From assembly GCA_948469815.1 (NCBI GenBank), contig CAOKMR010000007.1:1-54211 (forward strand): a stretch of 54,211 nt of DNA, given 5' to 3'. Numbering within the stretch: position 1 is the first letter of the stretch; each line of letters opens with the position of its first letter. Shown in pieces: positions 8,990 through 20,211 of the stretch. A model generated the notes under the pieces. The model was not told where the DNA came from. It worked only from the letters and a program-made list of their open reading frames with translations, and did not search any database. The position numbers and the translations under genes were made by a program. The stretch is from an uncultured Clostridiaceae bacterium. GTDB lineage: Bacteria > Bacillota > Clostridia > TANB77 > CAG-508.

Positions 8990-10385
8990 ATGAAAATTCG
9001 AGAAGAAAATGCAAAAATTTCAACAATTTTTAATATAATATTAGTTATAATAGCTATAATAGCAATTTATTATGTATGGCATATATATAGAATTAATGAA
9101 TTTGGAAATTTTGTAAAAGCAGAATATACAACAGGTATATCTCAATTTTCAAGAGATGACTCTGTAAAATATTCTGATCAATATAGTTATAAGATTGAAT
9201 CACAAGAATTTAATGATGCTTTAATATATAGAAATATAGATGTAAAGGAAAATACATTATATAGAGTTACAGCAATGGTAAAATTTGAAAATGTACAAAA
9301 TGAAAAAGAAGAATCAGAAGGTGGAGTAAATATTGGAATAATGGATACAACTGAAAAGTCAAATAGTCTAGTAGGAAATGGAGATTGGCAAAGTTTGGTT
9401 TTTCAATTTGATTCAAGAAATAGAACAAATGTAGATATTACTTTTAGATTGGGAGCATATGATGATAACTCTAAAGGAACAGTTTGGTTTTCTGACTTTA
9501 AATTAGATGAAGTAAAAAAAGATGAAAACAATAATTGGAATTTTATATGTCTAATTATGAAAAATTTGCAAGTAGATATTGAAAAAGATGGAAACAAAAC
9601 TAAAACGAATTTAAATTTAAAACCATCTGAAATATCATTGATAGAAAGTAATATGAAAAGATTTCAAACATCAATGAAAGAAATGTCTGGAGGACGAATG
9701 ACAGTAACATATAGGACAATTGTAGTAGATAAGCCAATAACATCAATTAGCAATAGTGACGATTATGGTAATTATATAGCAACATCAAATATAGAAGAAA
9801 TCTTAGAAAGATATGTAGACAATGGTGGAATTGAATATGACCATATATTTGTAGCATACAAACTTGGAGAAGATTTACATGAAGAGCGTATAAGAACAGG
9901 AGACTGGATAGGTCTTCGGAGGAATGACATATAAAAAAGATATAGGATTTTCAAATATAAGAATTCCAAATGAAAATGCAGATTTATTATATACCTATTC
10001 AAACTTTAATACATTTCCAGAAGAAGTATTTGTTCATGAATTTTTGCACAATTTAGAAAGAATAGAAAATGAATGTAAAAATGAAATACCTGAATTACAT
10101 TCATATGAAAAATATGGTTATTCTGAAGATGATACAGAGGGGCTAAAAAAATGGTATATTGACTACATGACATCTAATATAAACAATAAAAATATAGGAT
10201 TAAGTAAAGAAGTATTTTCTATGAAACCTGTACATGATAGTTACTTTAAAAATTCAATAGATTTAACAGAAGAAAAGTTCCATGAACCAGAAAACTTAGG
10301 AGAACATATAAAAGCATTAATTGAAAGGATAAAAGGATATTTTATAGAAGAAGAAAATTATGATGTAAATAAAACTGCAGTATAA
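8990..10385 (+). CDS. Membrane-anchored putative zinc metalloprotease with carbohydrate-binding-like domain, read through a +1 frameshift at CGG
   Basis: 464 aa when one base is skipped at 9917. The order is: N-terminal transmembrane anchor (about residues 14-33); a beta-rich domain resembling a CBM/jelly-roll (about 35-180, with SYKIES, LYRVTAMVKFEN, VDITFRLGAYDD and GTVWFSDFKLDEV); then a domain carrying HEFLHNLE, an HExxH zinc-binding motif. The zero frame ends five codons after CGG (LRRNDI), removing the whole HEFLH domain. Skipping the C gives WIGLGGMTYKKDIGFSNI and an open frame to 10385. Specific family and substrate are unknown. It may act on the cell wall or surface glycoproteins. 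The start ATG 8990 has AAAGGAG upstream. Confidence 0.78.
9917..9920 (+). other. +1 frameshift site 3: in-frame CGG, C skipped, GGA read as Gly
   Basis: Zero frame: ATA GGT CTT CGG AGG AAT GAC ATA TAA. Dropping C9917 gives ATA GGT CTT GGA GGA ATG ACA TAT = I-G-L-G-G-M-T-Y and joins the anchor and CBM-like half to the HEFLH half. The downstream ATG 9924 has GGAGG only one base away, too close to be an independent ribosome binding site. Confidence 0.72.
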
Positions 10386-10394
10386 AAATATATT

Positions 10395-10460
10395 GTAAGG
10401 GCGGCATAGCATGAGAAAGTGTAAAGCAAATTTCACTTAGCGAAGCTCGTCCGTTCTTCG
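10395..10460 (+). repeat. Expanded, diverged member of the intergenic palindrome family
   Basis: Begins TGTAAGGGCGGCATAGC and ends GAAGCTCGTCCG, matching the ends of the 23-bp palindromes at 51838 and 48127 but with a longer centre that contains AAGTGTAAAGCAAATTTCACTT as an inner inverted segment. It fills most of the gap between the metalloprotease gene and queA. Confidence 0.4.
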
Positions 10461-10485
10461 AAGATATGCTTGGAAAGGAATAACA

Positions 10486-11508
10486 ATGAAAGTATCAGAA
10501 TTTAATTATAATTTACCAGAAGAATTAATAGCACAGATACCAATAAAAAATAGAGACGAATCTAGGTTAATGATTTTAGAAAGACAAAAAGAAACTATAG
10601 AGCACAAAATCTTTAGAGATATATTAGATTATTTACAACCAGGGGACTGTTTAGTAAGAAACAATACAAAAGTAATTCCAGCACGTTTATATGGTAAAAA
10701 AGAAACAGGAGCAAATGTGGAATTTTTGCTTTTAAACAGAATTGAAGAAGACTTTTGGGAGGTAATGGTAAGACCAGGAAGAAAATTACCAGTAGGAACA
10801 AAAGTAACTTTTGGAAATGGATTACTAGAAGCAGAAATTTTAGAAATACTTAATGATGGGAATAGAAAAGTTAAGTTTTCATACGATGGAATATTTAATC
10901 AAATATTAGATAAGATAGGTTTAATGCCATTACCACCATATATAAAAGAAAAATTAGAAGACAAAAAGAGGTATCAAACTGTTTATGCAAAATATGAGGG
11001 TTCAGCAGCAGCACCAACAGCAGGATTGCATTTTACAGAAGAACTATTGACAAAAATACAAGAAAAGGGAGTACAAATTGCAAATGTTACATTACATGTT
11101 GGAATAGGAACATTTAGACCTGTAAAAGTAGAAAAAATAGAAGAACATGATATGCACTCAGAACATTTTTATATAAAACAAGAAGATGTAGAAAAGATTA
11201 ATATAGCAAAGAAAAATGGGAAAAGAGTAATAGCAATTGGGACAACCTCATGTAGAGTTTTAGAATCAATTGCAGATGAAGAAGGTTTAGTAAAACCATA
11301 TGAAGGTGATACACAAATATTTATATATCCAGGTTATAAATTTAAATGCATAGATGGGTTAATAACAAACTTTCATTTACCAGAATCTACACTACTAATG
11401 TTAGTATCTGCACTTGCAGGAAAAGAATACATAATGAAAGCTTACAATGAAGCGGTAAAAGAAAAATATAGATTTTTCAGTTTTGGAGATGCAATGTTTA
11501 TTTGCTAG
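10486..11508 (+). CDS. queA: S-adenosylmethionine:tRNA ribosyltransferase-isomerase
   Basis: Makes epoxyqueuosine from preQ1-modified tRNA using AdoMet, 340 aa, full length. Recognisable segments are [12 protein letters not shown] at the N-terminus, [58 protein letters not shown], and [17 protein letters not shown] near the C-terminus. The start has GGAAAGGA upstream. It is followed 96 bases later by tgt, the preceding enzyme of the same tRNA modification pathway, so the two form a queuosine pair. One CGT arginine codon (10681 region) shows that other CGN codons are read. Confidence 0.96.
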   Translation: MKVSEFNYNLPEELIAQIPIKNRDESRLMILERQKETIEHKIFRDILDYLQPGDCLVRNNTKVIPARLYGKKETGANVEFLLLNRIEEDFWEVMVRPGRKLPVGTKVTFGNGLLEAEILEILNDGNRKVKFSYDGIFNQILDKIGLMPLPPYIKEKLEDKKRYQTVYAKYEGSAAAPTAGLHFTEELLTKIQEKGVQIANVTLHVGIGTFRPVKVEKIEEHDMHSEHFYIKQEDVEKINIAKKNGKRVIAIGTTSCRVLESIADEEGLVKPYEGDTQIFIYPGYKFKCIDGLITNFHLPESTLLMLVSALAGKEYIMKAYNEAVKEKYRFFSFGDAMFIC

Positions 11509-12735
<1,227 letters not shown>

Positions 12736-12749
12736 AAGGAGGCGAGCAA

Positions 12750-14222
12750 ATGAGATTACATGCAGATGACTTAAAAGAAGATAGCAAGTTAAAAATAAAT
12801 AAACCAAAAGAACACAATAATGGTATAATTATAGGTGTTACAATAGCAATAATAATTACATTACTTATTATTTGTATAATAATGGTAGTAATAAAAGATA
12901 TACAACCTATAGATGAAACAATAAAAATATATATAGATGGTCAAGAAAGTAAAATAGATGCATCCATATTTTTAATAGAAAATGATAAAATATATGTTAA
13001 TGTAAAAGGAATAGCAAGTTTTGTGGGGTATGAAGCACATAGTGGGGAATATAAGATAGAAGCAGAGGATATTAATAAAGTATTTGTGGAAAATAAGCAA
13101 GAAACAGCATCAATGTTTCTAAACTCTACAATTATCAGTAAAATAGAGCCAAATGCAAATGATGAATATAAAAATTATACAATGTCTGAGCCTGCAAGAG
13201 ATGTAAATGGAGAAATATATGTTATATCAGATGGAATTGAAATTTCTTGTAATATGAAATTACAATATGACGCAGCTAAGAGAAGCATTAATATACAAAC
13301 ATTACCATATATTGTTGAATTATATAATAAAGCAGTACAAAATCTAGGATTTACTGGAATAAGTGATGAATTTGAAAATCAAAAAGCAATATTATATGAT
13401 AGAATAGTAATACAAAATTCTGATGGGAGATATGGTGTTATTAATGCAAAAGGTACAGAAATAATTGGTACAAGATATGCACACATTAAATTCGATGAAT
13501 ATAACAAAGAATTTACAATAACAAATGCATACGACAAAGTAGGAATTGACTATATCGATGGAGAGACAAAAATAAATGTAAATTATGATGAAATAAAAAG
13601 CATACACAAAGACAAAGGAATATATTTAGTAAAAAGTAATGAGAAATTTGGAGTAATTGATAGTAATGAAAGAATCATCATACATATTGAATATGATGAT
13701 ATAGGAGTTGATATATCTCCATATATTACACAAAATACTAGAAAGAGTAAAGAAGAAAACAACAAAAATGATAATGATAAACTACAAAAAGAAATAGTTA
13801 AACAATATGTATTTTTTGATTCACTAATAGCTACAAAGCAAAACGATATGTGGGGATTTTTTAATCTAAATGGAGAGAAAGTATCTGATATGAAATATAC
13901 AGATATAGGATGTAAAGTAAAAGAAATAACAGAAGAAGAAAAAAGAAGCAATAAATATAATAATAAACCTGATACTCCAACAAAAACTACAGGAAATTTA
14001 TTATTAATTGATGAATATGAACTAATAATAGTAGAACAAAATGATAAATTTGGTTTAATAGATGCTAATGCAAAAGAATTATTTAGACCAGAAGCTGAAG
14101 ATATGTACTCTATTACTGATGCAGGAGTTAAGTCATATTATATGTTATATAATGGAAAAATATTCAATTTAGAAAAAGATATATTTGAGGAAATAGGATT
14201 AACTAAAAAAACAGAAACATAA
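12750..14222 (+). CDS. Membrane-anchored WG-repeat protein
   Basis: 490 aa with a short cytoplasmic N-terminus, one transmembrane helix at about residues 26-49, then an extracytoplasmic part. Residues about 60-180 resemble a copper-amine-oxidase-N-like (stalk) domain (IKIYIDGQESK, DKIYVNVKGIASFVGY). The remainder has several WG/KWG repeats, seen as GRYGVINAKGTEIIG, EKFGVIDSNERII, DMWGFFNLNGEKV and DKFGLIDANAKEL. WG-repeat proteins are surface-associated and of unknown role. It follows tgt by 14 bases with AAAGGAGG as ribosome binding site, so it is probably in the same transcript. Confidence 0.8.
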   Translation: MRLHADDLKEDSKLKINKPKEHNNGIIIGVTIAIIITLLIICIIMVVIKDIQPIDETIKIYIDGQESKIDASIFLIENDKIYVNVKGIASFVGYEAHSGEYKIEAEDINKVFVENKQETASMFLNSTIISKIEPNANDEYKNYTMSEPARDVNGEIYVISDGIEISCNMKLQYDAAKRSINIQTLPYIVELYNKAVQNLGFTGISDEFENQKAILYDRIVIQNSDGRYGVINAKGTEIIGTRYAHIKFDEYNKEFTITNAYDKVGIDYIDGETKINVNYDEIKSIHKDKGIYLVKSNEKFGVIDSNERIIIHIEYDDIGVDISPYITQNTRKSKEENNKNDNDKLQKEIVKQYVFFDSLIATKQNDMWGFFNLNGEKVSDMKYTDIGCKVKEITEEEKRSNKYNNKPDTPTKTTGNLLLIDEYELIIVEQNDKFGLIDANAKELFRPEAEDMYSITDAGVKSYYMLYNGKIFNLEKDIFEEIGLTKKTET

Positions 14223-14270
14223 TTTTATTATTAATTATAGATGTATGCATATGAAAGGATTGATATAAAA

Positions 14271-15362
14271 ATGAAAATAGGAATAGTAGGACTACCAAAT
14301 GTAGGAAAAAGCACAATGTTTAATGCAATTACAAATGCAGGTGCAGAATGTGCAAATTATCCATTTTGCACTATTGAACCGAATATAGGAGTAGTTGCAG
14401 TTCCAGATGAAAGATTAGAGGTTTTAACTAAAATATATAATCCACAAAAAACAACATATGCAACAGTTGAATTCGTTGACATTGCAGGATTAGTAAAAGG
14501 TGCAAGTCAAGGAGAAGGTTTAGGAAACAAATTCTTATCACACATCAGGGAAGTTGATAGTATAGTCGAAGTAGTACGTTGTTTTGAAGACTCAAACATT
14601 GTACATGTTGAAGGAAATATTAACCCATTAAGGGACATTGAAACAATCAATTTAGAATTAATTTTAGCAGATATTGAAACAATTAACAAAAGATTAGAAA
14701 AGGCAAAAAAAATGTTAAAAGCGGATAAAAAATATAAGTTTGAAATAGATACATTACAAAAAGTAAAAAAAGTTTTAGAAGAAGGTAAATCAGCAAGAAC
14801 AATAGAATATACAGAAGAAGAAAAAGCCATAATAGAAGACACATATTTATTAACAAATAAGCCAATACTATATATAGCAAATGTATCAGAAAATATGTTA
14901 GAAAATGCAGACAATGAAGAATATGTAAAACAAGTAAAAGAATATGCTAACTTAGAAAAAGCACAAGTAATACCACTTTGTGTAAAAATAGAAGAAGAAC
15001 TATCATCATTAGAAGGGCAAGATAAAAAAGAAATGTTAGAAGCATTAGGACTAGAAGAATCTGGGTTAGACAAAGTAATAAAAGCAAGTTATGACTTATT
15101 AGGTCTAATGTCATTTTTAACAGCAGGAGAGCCAGAAGTAAGAGCATGGACAATAAAAAAAGGAACAAAAGCACCAATAGCAGCAGGAAAAATTCACTCA
15201 GACATACAAAGGGGCTTTATACGAGCAGAAATAGTATCCTTTAACGACCTAGTGAACTGTGGCTCAATAAACATAGCAAAAGAAAAGGGACTAATGCGTT
15301 CAGAAGGAAAAGACTACATTATGCAAGATGGGGATATTGTGTTATTTAGGTTTAATGTGTAG
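14271..15362 (+). CDS. ychF: Redox-regulated ATPase/GTPase YchF (OLA1 family)
   Basis: 363 aa Obg-family P-loop ATPase that associates with ribosomes. G1 is GLPNVGKSTMFNA, followed by CANYPFCTIEPN (G2), DIAGLVKGASQGEGLGNKFL (G3), and a coiled-coil insert around residues 130-190. The C-terminal TGS domain ends with KEKGLMRSEGKDYIMQDGD. The frame is open to 14241, but MKIGIVGLPNVG is the universal family N-terminus, so ATG 14271 is chosen. It is monocistronic-looking, with an intergenic repeat fragment after it. Confidence 0.96.
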   Translation: MKIGIVGLPNVGKSTMFNAITNAGAECANYPFCTIEPNIGVVAVPDERLEVLTKIYNPQKTTYATVEFVDIAGLVKGASQGEGLGNKFLSHIREVDSIVEVVRCFEDSNIVHVEGNINPLRDIETINLELILADIETINKRLEKAKKMLKADKKYKFEIDTLQKVKKVLEEGKSARTIEYTEEEKAIIEDTYLLTNKPILYIANVSENMLENADNEEYVKQVKEYANLEKAQVIPLCVKIEEELSSLEGQDKKEMLEALGLEESGLDKVIKASYDLLGLMSFLTAGEPEVRAWTIKKGTKAPIAAGKIHSDIQRGFIRAEIVSFNDLVNCGSINIAKEKGLMRSEGKDYIMQDGDIVLFRFNV

Positions 15363-15368
15363 ACGGTC

Positions 15369-15382
15369 ACACCACTGTGCCC
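15369..15382 (+). repeat. Copy of the 14-base intergenic repeat ACACCACTGTGCCC
   Basis: Identical to 8544-8557 and one base different from 39460-39473, always in an intergenic position just after a gene end. It looks like one arm of a degraded palindrome. Confidence 0.5.
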
Positions 15383-15432
15383 ATTGCTTATATTATTAAT
15401 AAAATTATAAAGAGAGAAAGGAAGAAAGAAAA

Positions 15433-16857
15433 ATGGAAGAAAAACAAAAGTCAGAAGGAAAAATACTAGAAGAGAAATTATTTGATGTAAGAAAATGTGG
15501 ATGGGAGGAATCATCAGAAGAAAAAATCAACTTGATAATGAAATTTTCAGATGAATACATGTATTTCCTAAACAAATCTAAAATAGAAAGGGAAGTATCA
15601 ATATTTGCAAAAGAAGTACTAGATAAAAATGGATTTAAGAATATAGAAGACTTAGAAAATATATCAGTTGGAGACAAAGTATATTATATAAATAGAGAAA
15701 AAAGTGTATATGCAGCTATTATAGGAAAATCAGGACTAGAAAATGGATTAAACATTGTTGGTGCACATATGGATTCACCAAGACTAGACCTAAAACCAAA
15801 TCCAGTCTATGAAGAAGCAGGATTTGTATATTTCAATACTCAATATTATGGAGGAATAAAAAAATATCAATGGACAACCATTCCACTTTCAATACATGGT
15901 GTAATAGTAAAAACAAATGGAGAAAAAGTCACATTAAACTTAGGAGAAGATGAAAATGATCCAATATTTACAATAACAGACTTATTACCACATTTAGCAA
16001 GTGAACAAATGAAAAAGACATTAAGTAATGGAATAGAAGGGGAAGACTTAGACTTATTAATAGGAAGTTGTCCATATAAAGATGAAAGTGTATCAGAAAA
16101 AGTAAAACTAAACATATTAAAAATATTAAATGACAAATATGGAATAACAGAAAAGGACTTTTTAAGTGCAGAACTAGAACTAGTACCAGCATTTAAAGCA
16201 AGAAGTCTAGGGTTTGATAGTAGTATGGTAGCAGCATATGGTCAAGACGACAAAGTTTGCTGTTATACAGCATTAAGAGCATTAATAGATATGAAAGAAA
16301 TACCAGAAAAAACATCAGTATTAATACTATCAGACAAAGAAGAAATAGGAAGCATGGGAAATACAGGAATGGATTCACAAGTATTTGATAATTTTATAGC
16401 AGAATTATTGACAAAAGCTGGAATAAATAGACCAAACCTATTAAATAAAGTATTCTGTAAATCAAACATGTTATCAGCAGATGTAGGAACAGCTTATGAC
16501 CCGTTATATGCTTCAGTATCAGACAGAAAAAATGTATCTTATGCAGGATATGGAGTTTCATTAAATAAATATACAGGAGGAAGAGGAAAAGGAGGCTCAT
16601 CAGATGCAGGAGCCGAATTTGTTGGAAAAATAAGAAACCTATTTGAAAGCAATAATATATTATATCAAATAGATGAATTAGGAAAAGTAGATGCTGGAGG
16701 AGGAGGAACAATAGCCTACATTCTAGCAGACAAAGGTGTAGATGTTATAGACTGTGGAGTAGCAGTGTTATCAATGCATGCACCATATGAGGTAACAAGC
16801 AAATATGATATATACTCTGCATATGAAGCATATAAAGCATTTTTGGAACAAATGTAA
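15433..16857 (+). CDS. M18 family aminopeptidase
   Basis: 474 aa cytoplasmic dizinc aminopeptidase (aspartyl aminopeptidase / ApeA-like). Metal and catalytic motifs are VGAHMDSPRLDLKP near residue 113, DKEEIGSMGNTGMDS near 300, SADVGTAYDP, and HAPYEVTSKYDIYSAYEAY at the C-terminus. The length fits the clostridial M18 group. ATG 15433 has GGAAGAAAG upstream, and the N-terminal 15 residues are highly charged. A weak TTGCTT / TATAAA pair at 15384-15411 may be its promoter. Confidence 0.93.
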   Translation: MEEKQKSEGKILEEKLFDVRKCGWEESSEEKINLIMKFSDEYMYFLNKSKIEREVSIFAKEVLDKNGFKNIEDLENISVGDKVYYINREKSVYAAIIGKSGLENGLNIVGAHMDSPRLDLKPNPVYEEAGFVYFNTQYYGGIKKYQWTTIPLSIHGVIVKTNGEKVTLNLGEDENDPIFTITDLLPHLASEQMKKTLSNGIEGEDLDLLIGSCPYKDESVSEKVKLNILKILNDKYGITEKDFLSAELELVPAFKARSLGFDSSMVAAYGQDDKVCCYTALRALIDMKEIPEKTSVLILSDKEEIGSMGNTGMDSQVFDNFIAELLTKAGINRPNLLNKVFCKSNMLSADVGTAYDPLYASVSDRKNVSYAGYGVSLNKYTGGRGKGGSSDAGAEFVGKIRNLFESNNILYQIDELGKVDAGGGGTIAYILADKGVDVIDCGVAVLSMHAPYEVTSKYDIYSAYEAYKAFLEQM

Positions 16858-16937
16858 AACTCGTTTGGTATAAGTGTTATAAAATAAGAAAAGCACATTA
16901 AAAAATTATTAGCATAACATACAATAGGTGAATAAAA

Positions 16938-17462
16938 ATGAAAATTTTAAAACCATTAAAGGAATTGTATGAAGATGCCAAAAACATTAAAGAAAAAGAT
17001 CCAGCTTCAAGAAATATTATAGAAGTGATGATATTATATCCAGGCTTCCATATATTGGTATTTCATAGAATATCACATTTCTTATATATTCATAAATTAT
17101 TATTTCTTGCAAGATTAAATTCACAACTAGGGAGGTTTTTTACAGGAATTGAAATACATCCAGGCGCAAAAATTGGAAGAAGATTTTTTATAGATCATGG
17201 AATGGGAATTGTAATTGGAGAAACAGCAACAATAGGAAATGACTGTACAATGTACCATAATGCAACTTTAGGAGGAACAGGTAAAGATAAATACAAAAGG
17301 CATCCAGATATTGGAAATAATGTAATGATTGGTGCTGGTGCTAAAATTTTAGGACCTGTGATAATAGGTAATAATGTAAAAATTGGTGCAAATAGTACAG
17401 TCTTTAAAGATATACCAGATAATGTAACAGTAATTAAATATAATGAAATAATAAAAAAATAA
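16938..17462 (+). CDS. cysE: Serine O-acetyltransferase
   Basis: Transfers acetyl from acetyl-CoA to serine, the committing step of cysteine synthesis. It has 174 aa, the short EpsC-like form lacking part of the N-terminal helical domain. The left-handed beta-helix is visible as hexapeptide repeats: [56 protein letters not shown] and [11 protein letters not shown]. The conserved catalytic region [11 protein letters not shown] is present. It ends one base before a strong terminator. Confidence 0.93.
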   Translation: MKILKPLKELYEDAKNIKEKDPASRNIIEVMILYPGFHILVFHRISHFLYIHKLLFLARLNSQLGRFFTGIEIHPGAKIGRRFFIDHGMGIVIGETATIGNDCTMYHNATLGGTGKDKYKRHPDIGNNVMIGAGAKILGPVIIGNNVKIGANSTVFKDIPDNVTVIKYNEIIKK

Positions 17463-17494
17463 TTAGGCACAAAACTGTGCCTAAATTATTTTTT
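17463..17494 (+). terminator. Rho-independent terminator, probably bidirectional
   Basis: TTAGGCAC (17463-17470) pairs with GTGCCTAA (17477-17484), followed by a T-rich run to 17494. It lies between two convergent genes, cysE and the minus-strand frameshifted gene whose true stop is at 17493-17495, so it may serve both. Confidence 0.8.
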
Positions 17495-18024
17495 ATAGTA
17501 TAGTAGATGTTGTAACATATGTTTCATCTGGAGGATAAACATATTCTTCTTTAGGCTTTTGGATCTCCTCAATACTTTGAATCTCAATTACTGGAATTTC
17601 TCCATGGTAATCACCTTTTGTAACAGTTCCGAGTTATATTAACCCAACATCCATTTGAATATGATGAAGCAGTATCACAATGACATAAAAAACCTACAAC
17701 CAAAGTCTGAAAGTCAGAACTAATAATCATATCTCTTGCCAAAACAAATTGAGTATCATCAAAATCATAAACTCTATATACATAACCAGAAAAACATATT
17801 TGTTGACCAACATAATTATCAATATTACTATGTACAGCCTTTAATACATTAGTATAATTACTAGGGGTTAAATTATATACATTAGAATTACTTGGATTAT
17901 CAGGAGACGCATTAAAAAGTTTCAAAACAGAAATACCAATAATAGACAAGACAATAATTAACAAAACAGTAAGAAATAACTTTAATATAAAATTAGAATT
18001 AATTTTAAAATTACATATAAACAT
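17493..18024 (-). CDS. TIGR03943/DUF1980-like membrane-anchored protein, read through a +1 frameshift at CGG
   Basis: 176 aa when one base is skipped at 17631. One membrane segment lies at about residues 11-36. It is followed by an OB-like domain matching the C-terminal part of TIGR03943 (YcgQ-type) proteins: GQQICFSGYVYRVYDF, QFVLARDMIIS, VVGFLCHCDTAS, then WVNITGTVTKGDYHGEIPVI and a tail with YVYPPDETY. In the zero frame the protein stops five codons after CGG (NITRNCYKR), losing the family-typical VTGTITKGDY...IPVI segment. Skipping the C recovers it and the frame stays open 45 codons to TAA at 17493-17495. AAAGGAG precedes the start. It is the only minus-strand example, which argues against a strand-specific read artefact. 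Confidence 0.82.
17628..17631 (-). other. +1 frameshift site 4: in-frame CGG, C skipped, GGA read as Gly
   Basis: On the minus strand: GTT AAT ATA ACT CGG AAC TGT. Dropping the C (17631) gives GTT AAT ATA ACT GGA ACT GTT ACA AAA GGT GAT = V-N-I-T-G-T-V-T-K-G-D, a conserved family segment. Confidence 0.78.
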
Positions 18025-18162
18025 AGAAAACTCCTTTTAAACTCCATTTTTACAATATCTATGAGAGATTTAGAAGATATATGACAGCATTTTAAAAAAT
18101 AGTATAGACTTTTTTATAGAAATGTTATAAAATACAAGAGTAAGTGGAAAGGAATGGTAAAT

Positions 18163-19380
18163 ATGATAATAGCTGAAAAAATTATATTTAGCATAATTGC
18201 ATTCTATCTGTTTATTATTATGTTTTTCAAAATGATAAAAAAAAATGATATAGTATATATAGTAGTATTATTAATGCAAGCAATAGGAATTGCATTAAAC
18301 TTTATAGAAATAATATCAAAATCGAGTTTTAATATGTTTTTAAAAATATTGATATATTTAATTTCTATAATAATACCATTTATAATTATTACAATGGAAA
18401 TGAAAGGACAAAATATAGCAGAAAGATTAAAACTATTACTTGTCAAAATTGCTTTAAAATTTAATAATACTAAATTTGCAAAAAAAGTTTTACTAGAATT
18501 AATAAGTAAATATCCCAAAAGTTATAATGCACATAAACTCTTAGCACAAGTTTATGAAAAAGAAGGAGGGATGAGGAAAGCAATAGATGAATATGTAGTA
18601 GCAGTTGATTTAAATAAAAAAGACTATGACTCTTATTATAAAATATCATTTTTATTAAATGAATTAGATAAAAAAGAAGATGCAAAAGTAATGTTACAGA
18701 ATTTACTATCAAAAAAGCCAGAATACTTAAAAGCAACAATGTTATTAGGAGATATATGCTGTGATTTAGAACAATATAAAGAAGCAATAAACGTATATTC
18801 AAATGGATTAAAATATTCACCTAATAATTATGATTTACTATATAGTATGGGAATTGCATATACGATGTTAAACGACTTTCAGAATGCTAAAATGTGTTAT
18901 GAAGAAGCCGCAATAATAAATAGTTTATTATATAAAGCATATTATAACATTGCGCAAATCAATTTATTCTCAAACGATTTAGACGAAGCAGAACAATACT
19001 TTACAAGATCATTAGAAGACAAAGAACTAGAAGCAGATGCATATTATTATTTAGGAAAAATATACATGTTAAGAGGAGACTATGACAATGCAGTCAAATT
19101 TGTAAACCTAGCAATTCAAATAGACAACAACTATATAAAAATAGCCACAAACGAAACAATGTTCATACCAATACTAAGTAAATTCAACATACCAATAATA
19201 GACGAAGAAGACATAGAAAAAAAAGAAAAAAGTTTAACACCAAAAGAACAAAAAGCAAAAGAACACCTAGAAAAAACATACAACGTAGTAGATATGTTAA
19301 ACATGGCGAAAACAAGAGTGGCAAGAAAAGAGATAAATAAAGAAGATAGAGAAACAGAAAGAGGAGGAAGAGAAAAATGA
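18163..19380 (+). CDS. Membrane-anchored TPR-repeat protein
   Basis: 405 aa. The N-terminus has three hydrophobic helices (about residues 1-22, 32-47 and 55-77). After them come about seven tetratricopeptide repeats from residue 100 to 330, for example NAHKLLAQVYEKEGGMRKAI, KATMLLGDICCDLEQYKEAI, LLYSMGIAYTMLNDFQNAK and DAYYYLGKIYMLRGDYDNAV. The highly charged Lys/Glu C-terminus is probably disordered. It is a likely scaffold for a membrane-associated complex. ATG 18163 is preferred to ATG 18154 because GGAAAGGA lies only one base before the latter. Its stop overlaps the uppP start (ATGA), so the two are translationally coupled. Confidence 0.85.
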   Translation: MIIAEKIIFSIIAFYLFIIMFFKMIKKNDIVYIVVLLMQAIGIALNFIEIISKSSFNMFLKILIYLISIIIPFIIITMEMKGQNIAERLKLLLVKIALKFNNTKFAKKVLLELISKYPKSYNAHKLLAQVYEKEGGMRKAIDEYVVAVDLNKKDYDSYYKISFLLNELDKKEDAKVMLQNLLSKKPEYLKATMLLGDICCDLEQYKEAINVYSNGLKYSPNNYDLLYSMGIAYTMLNDFQNAKMCYEEAAIINSLLYKAYYNIAQINLFSNDLDEAEQYFTRSLEDKELEADAYYYLGKIYMLRGDYDNAVKFVNLAIQIDNNYIKIATNETMFIPILSKFNIPIIDEEDIEKKEKSLTPKEQKAKEHLEKTYNVVDMLNMAKTRVARKEINKEDRETERGGREK

Positions 19381-20174
19381 CAATTTTACAAGCAATCATA
19401 TTAGGAATCGTACAAGGGCTAACAGAACTTTTACCAATTTCAAGTTCAGCACACTTAAAACTATTACCATGGTTCTTTAATTGGGAAATGCCAGAAAGCT
19501 TTGACATAGCATTACACTTAGGAACACTATTTGCAATAACAATATTTTTCTTCAAAGACTGGTTACTATTAATAAAAGGAGGATATGAGCAAGCCTTCAA
19601 AAAGAAAAAATCCACAGAAGGAAAATTATTTTGGTACATAGTTGCAGTCACAATACCAACTGGAATCTTAAGTCTAATACTAGACAAAGTTTCAGAAATA
19701 ATATGTGACAAATTTGGAATAGAAATGATATTAATAGCAATAGCATTAATAGTACTAGGAATAGTATTATATATAGTAGATAAGAAATCATCATCAGAAA
19801 CAAAACTTGAAAACATCACATTCAAGCAATCATTTTTAATAGGAATATCACAAGCAATAGCAGCAGCATTTCCAGGAACATCAAGGTCAGGAATAACAAT
19901 GACTGTTGCAAGAGCACTAAAAATAGATAGAGAAAGTGCAGCAAGATACTCATTTTTACTATCAACACCAATAATTTTAGCAGCAGTATTAGTAAGTATA
20001 ACAGACTTTGAATTTACATTAGCATTTTTCATGGGAGTTTTATTTAGTTTCCTATCAGGAATATTAGTAATAAAATTCTTATTAGACTACTTAAAAAAGG
20101 GCAGTTTCAAGATATTTGCCGTATACAGAGTTATTCTTGGAATAATAGTAATATTATATTCAATTTTAGTATAG
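19377..20174 (+). CDS. uppP: Undecaprenyl-diphosphatase (BacA type)
   Basis: 265 aa integral membrane phosphatase that recycles undecaprenyl pyrophosphate for peptidoglycan and polysaccharide export. It confers bacitracin tolerance. Family motifs are ELLPISSSAHL near residue 17 (with the catalytic Glu and Ser residues) and FPGTSRSGITM near 165, with about eight hydrophobic helices. It starts within the ATGA of the TPR gene. Its substrate carrier is the same lipid used by the polysaccharide locus at 35-51 kb. Confidence 0.95.
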   Translation: MTILQAIILGIVQGLTELLPISSSAHLKLLPWFFNWEMPESFDIALHLGTLFAITIFFFKDWLLLIKGGYEQAFKKKKSTEGKLFWYIVAVTIPTGILSLILDKVSEIICDKFGIEMILIAIALIVLGIVLYIVDKKSSSETKLENITFKQSFLIGISQAIAAAFPGTSRSGITMTVARALKIDRESAARYSFLLSTPIILAAVLVSITDFEFTLAFFMGVLFSFLSGILVIKFLLDYLKKGSFKIFAVYRVILGIIVILYSILV

Positions 20175-20211
20175 CGAAATATTCTATTAATATTAATACA
20201 ACAAACATAGG

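Noticed and set aside
4708..10385. Annotating the 3' halves as independent genes (starts at 5009, 8005, 9924)
   Set aside because: None has a correctly spaced ribosome binding site, and each lacks the N-terminal part of its family, which is supplied exactly by the upstream frame.
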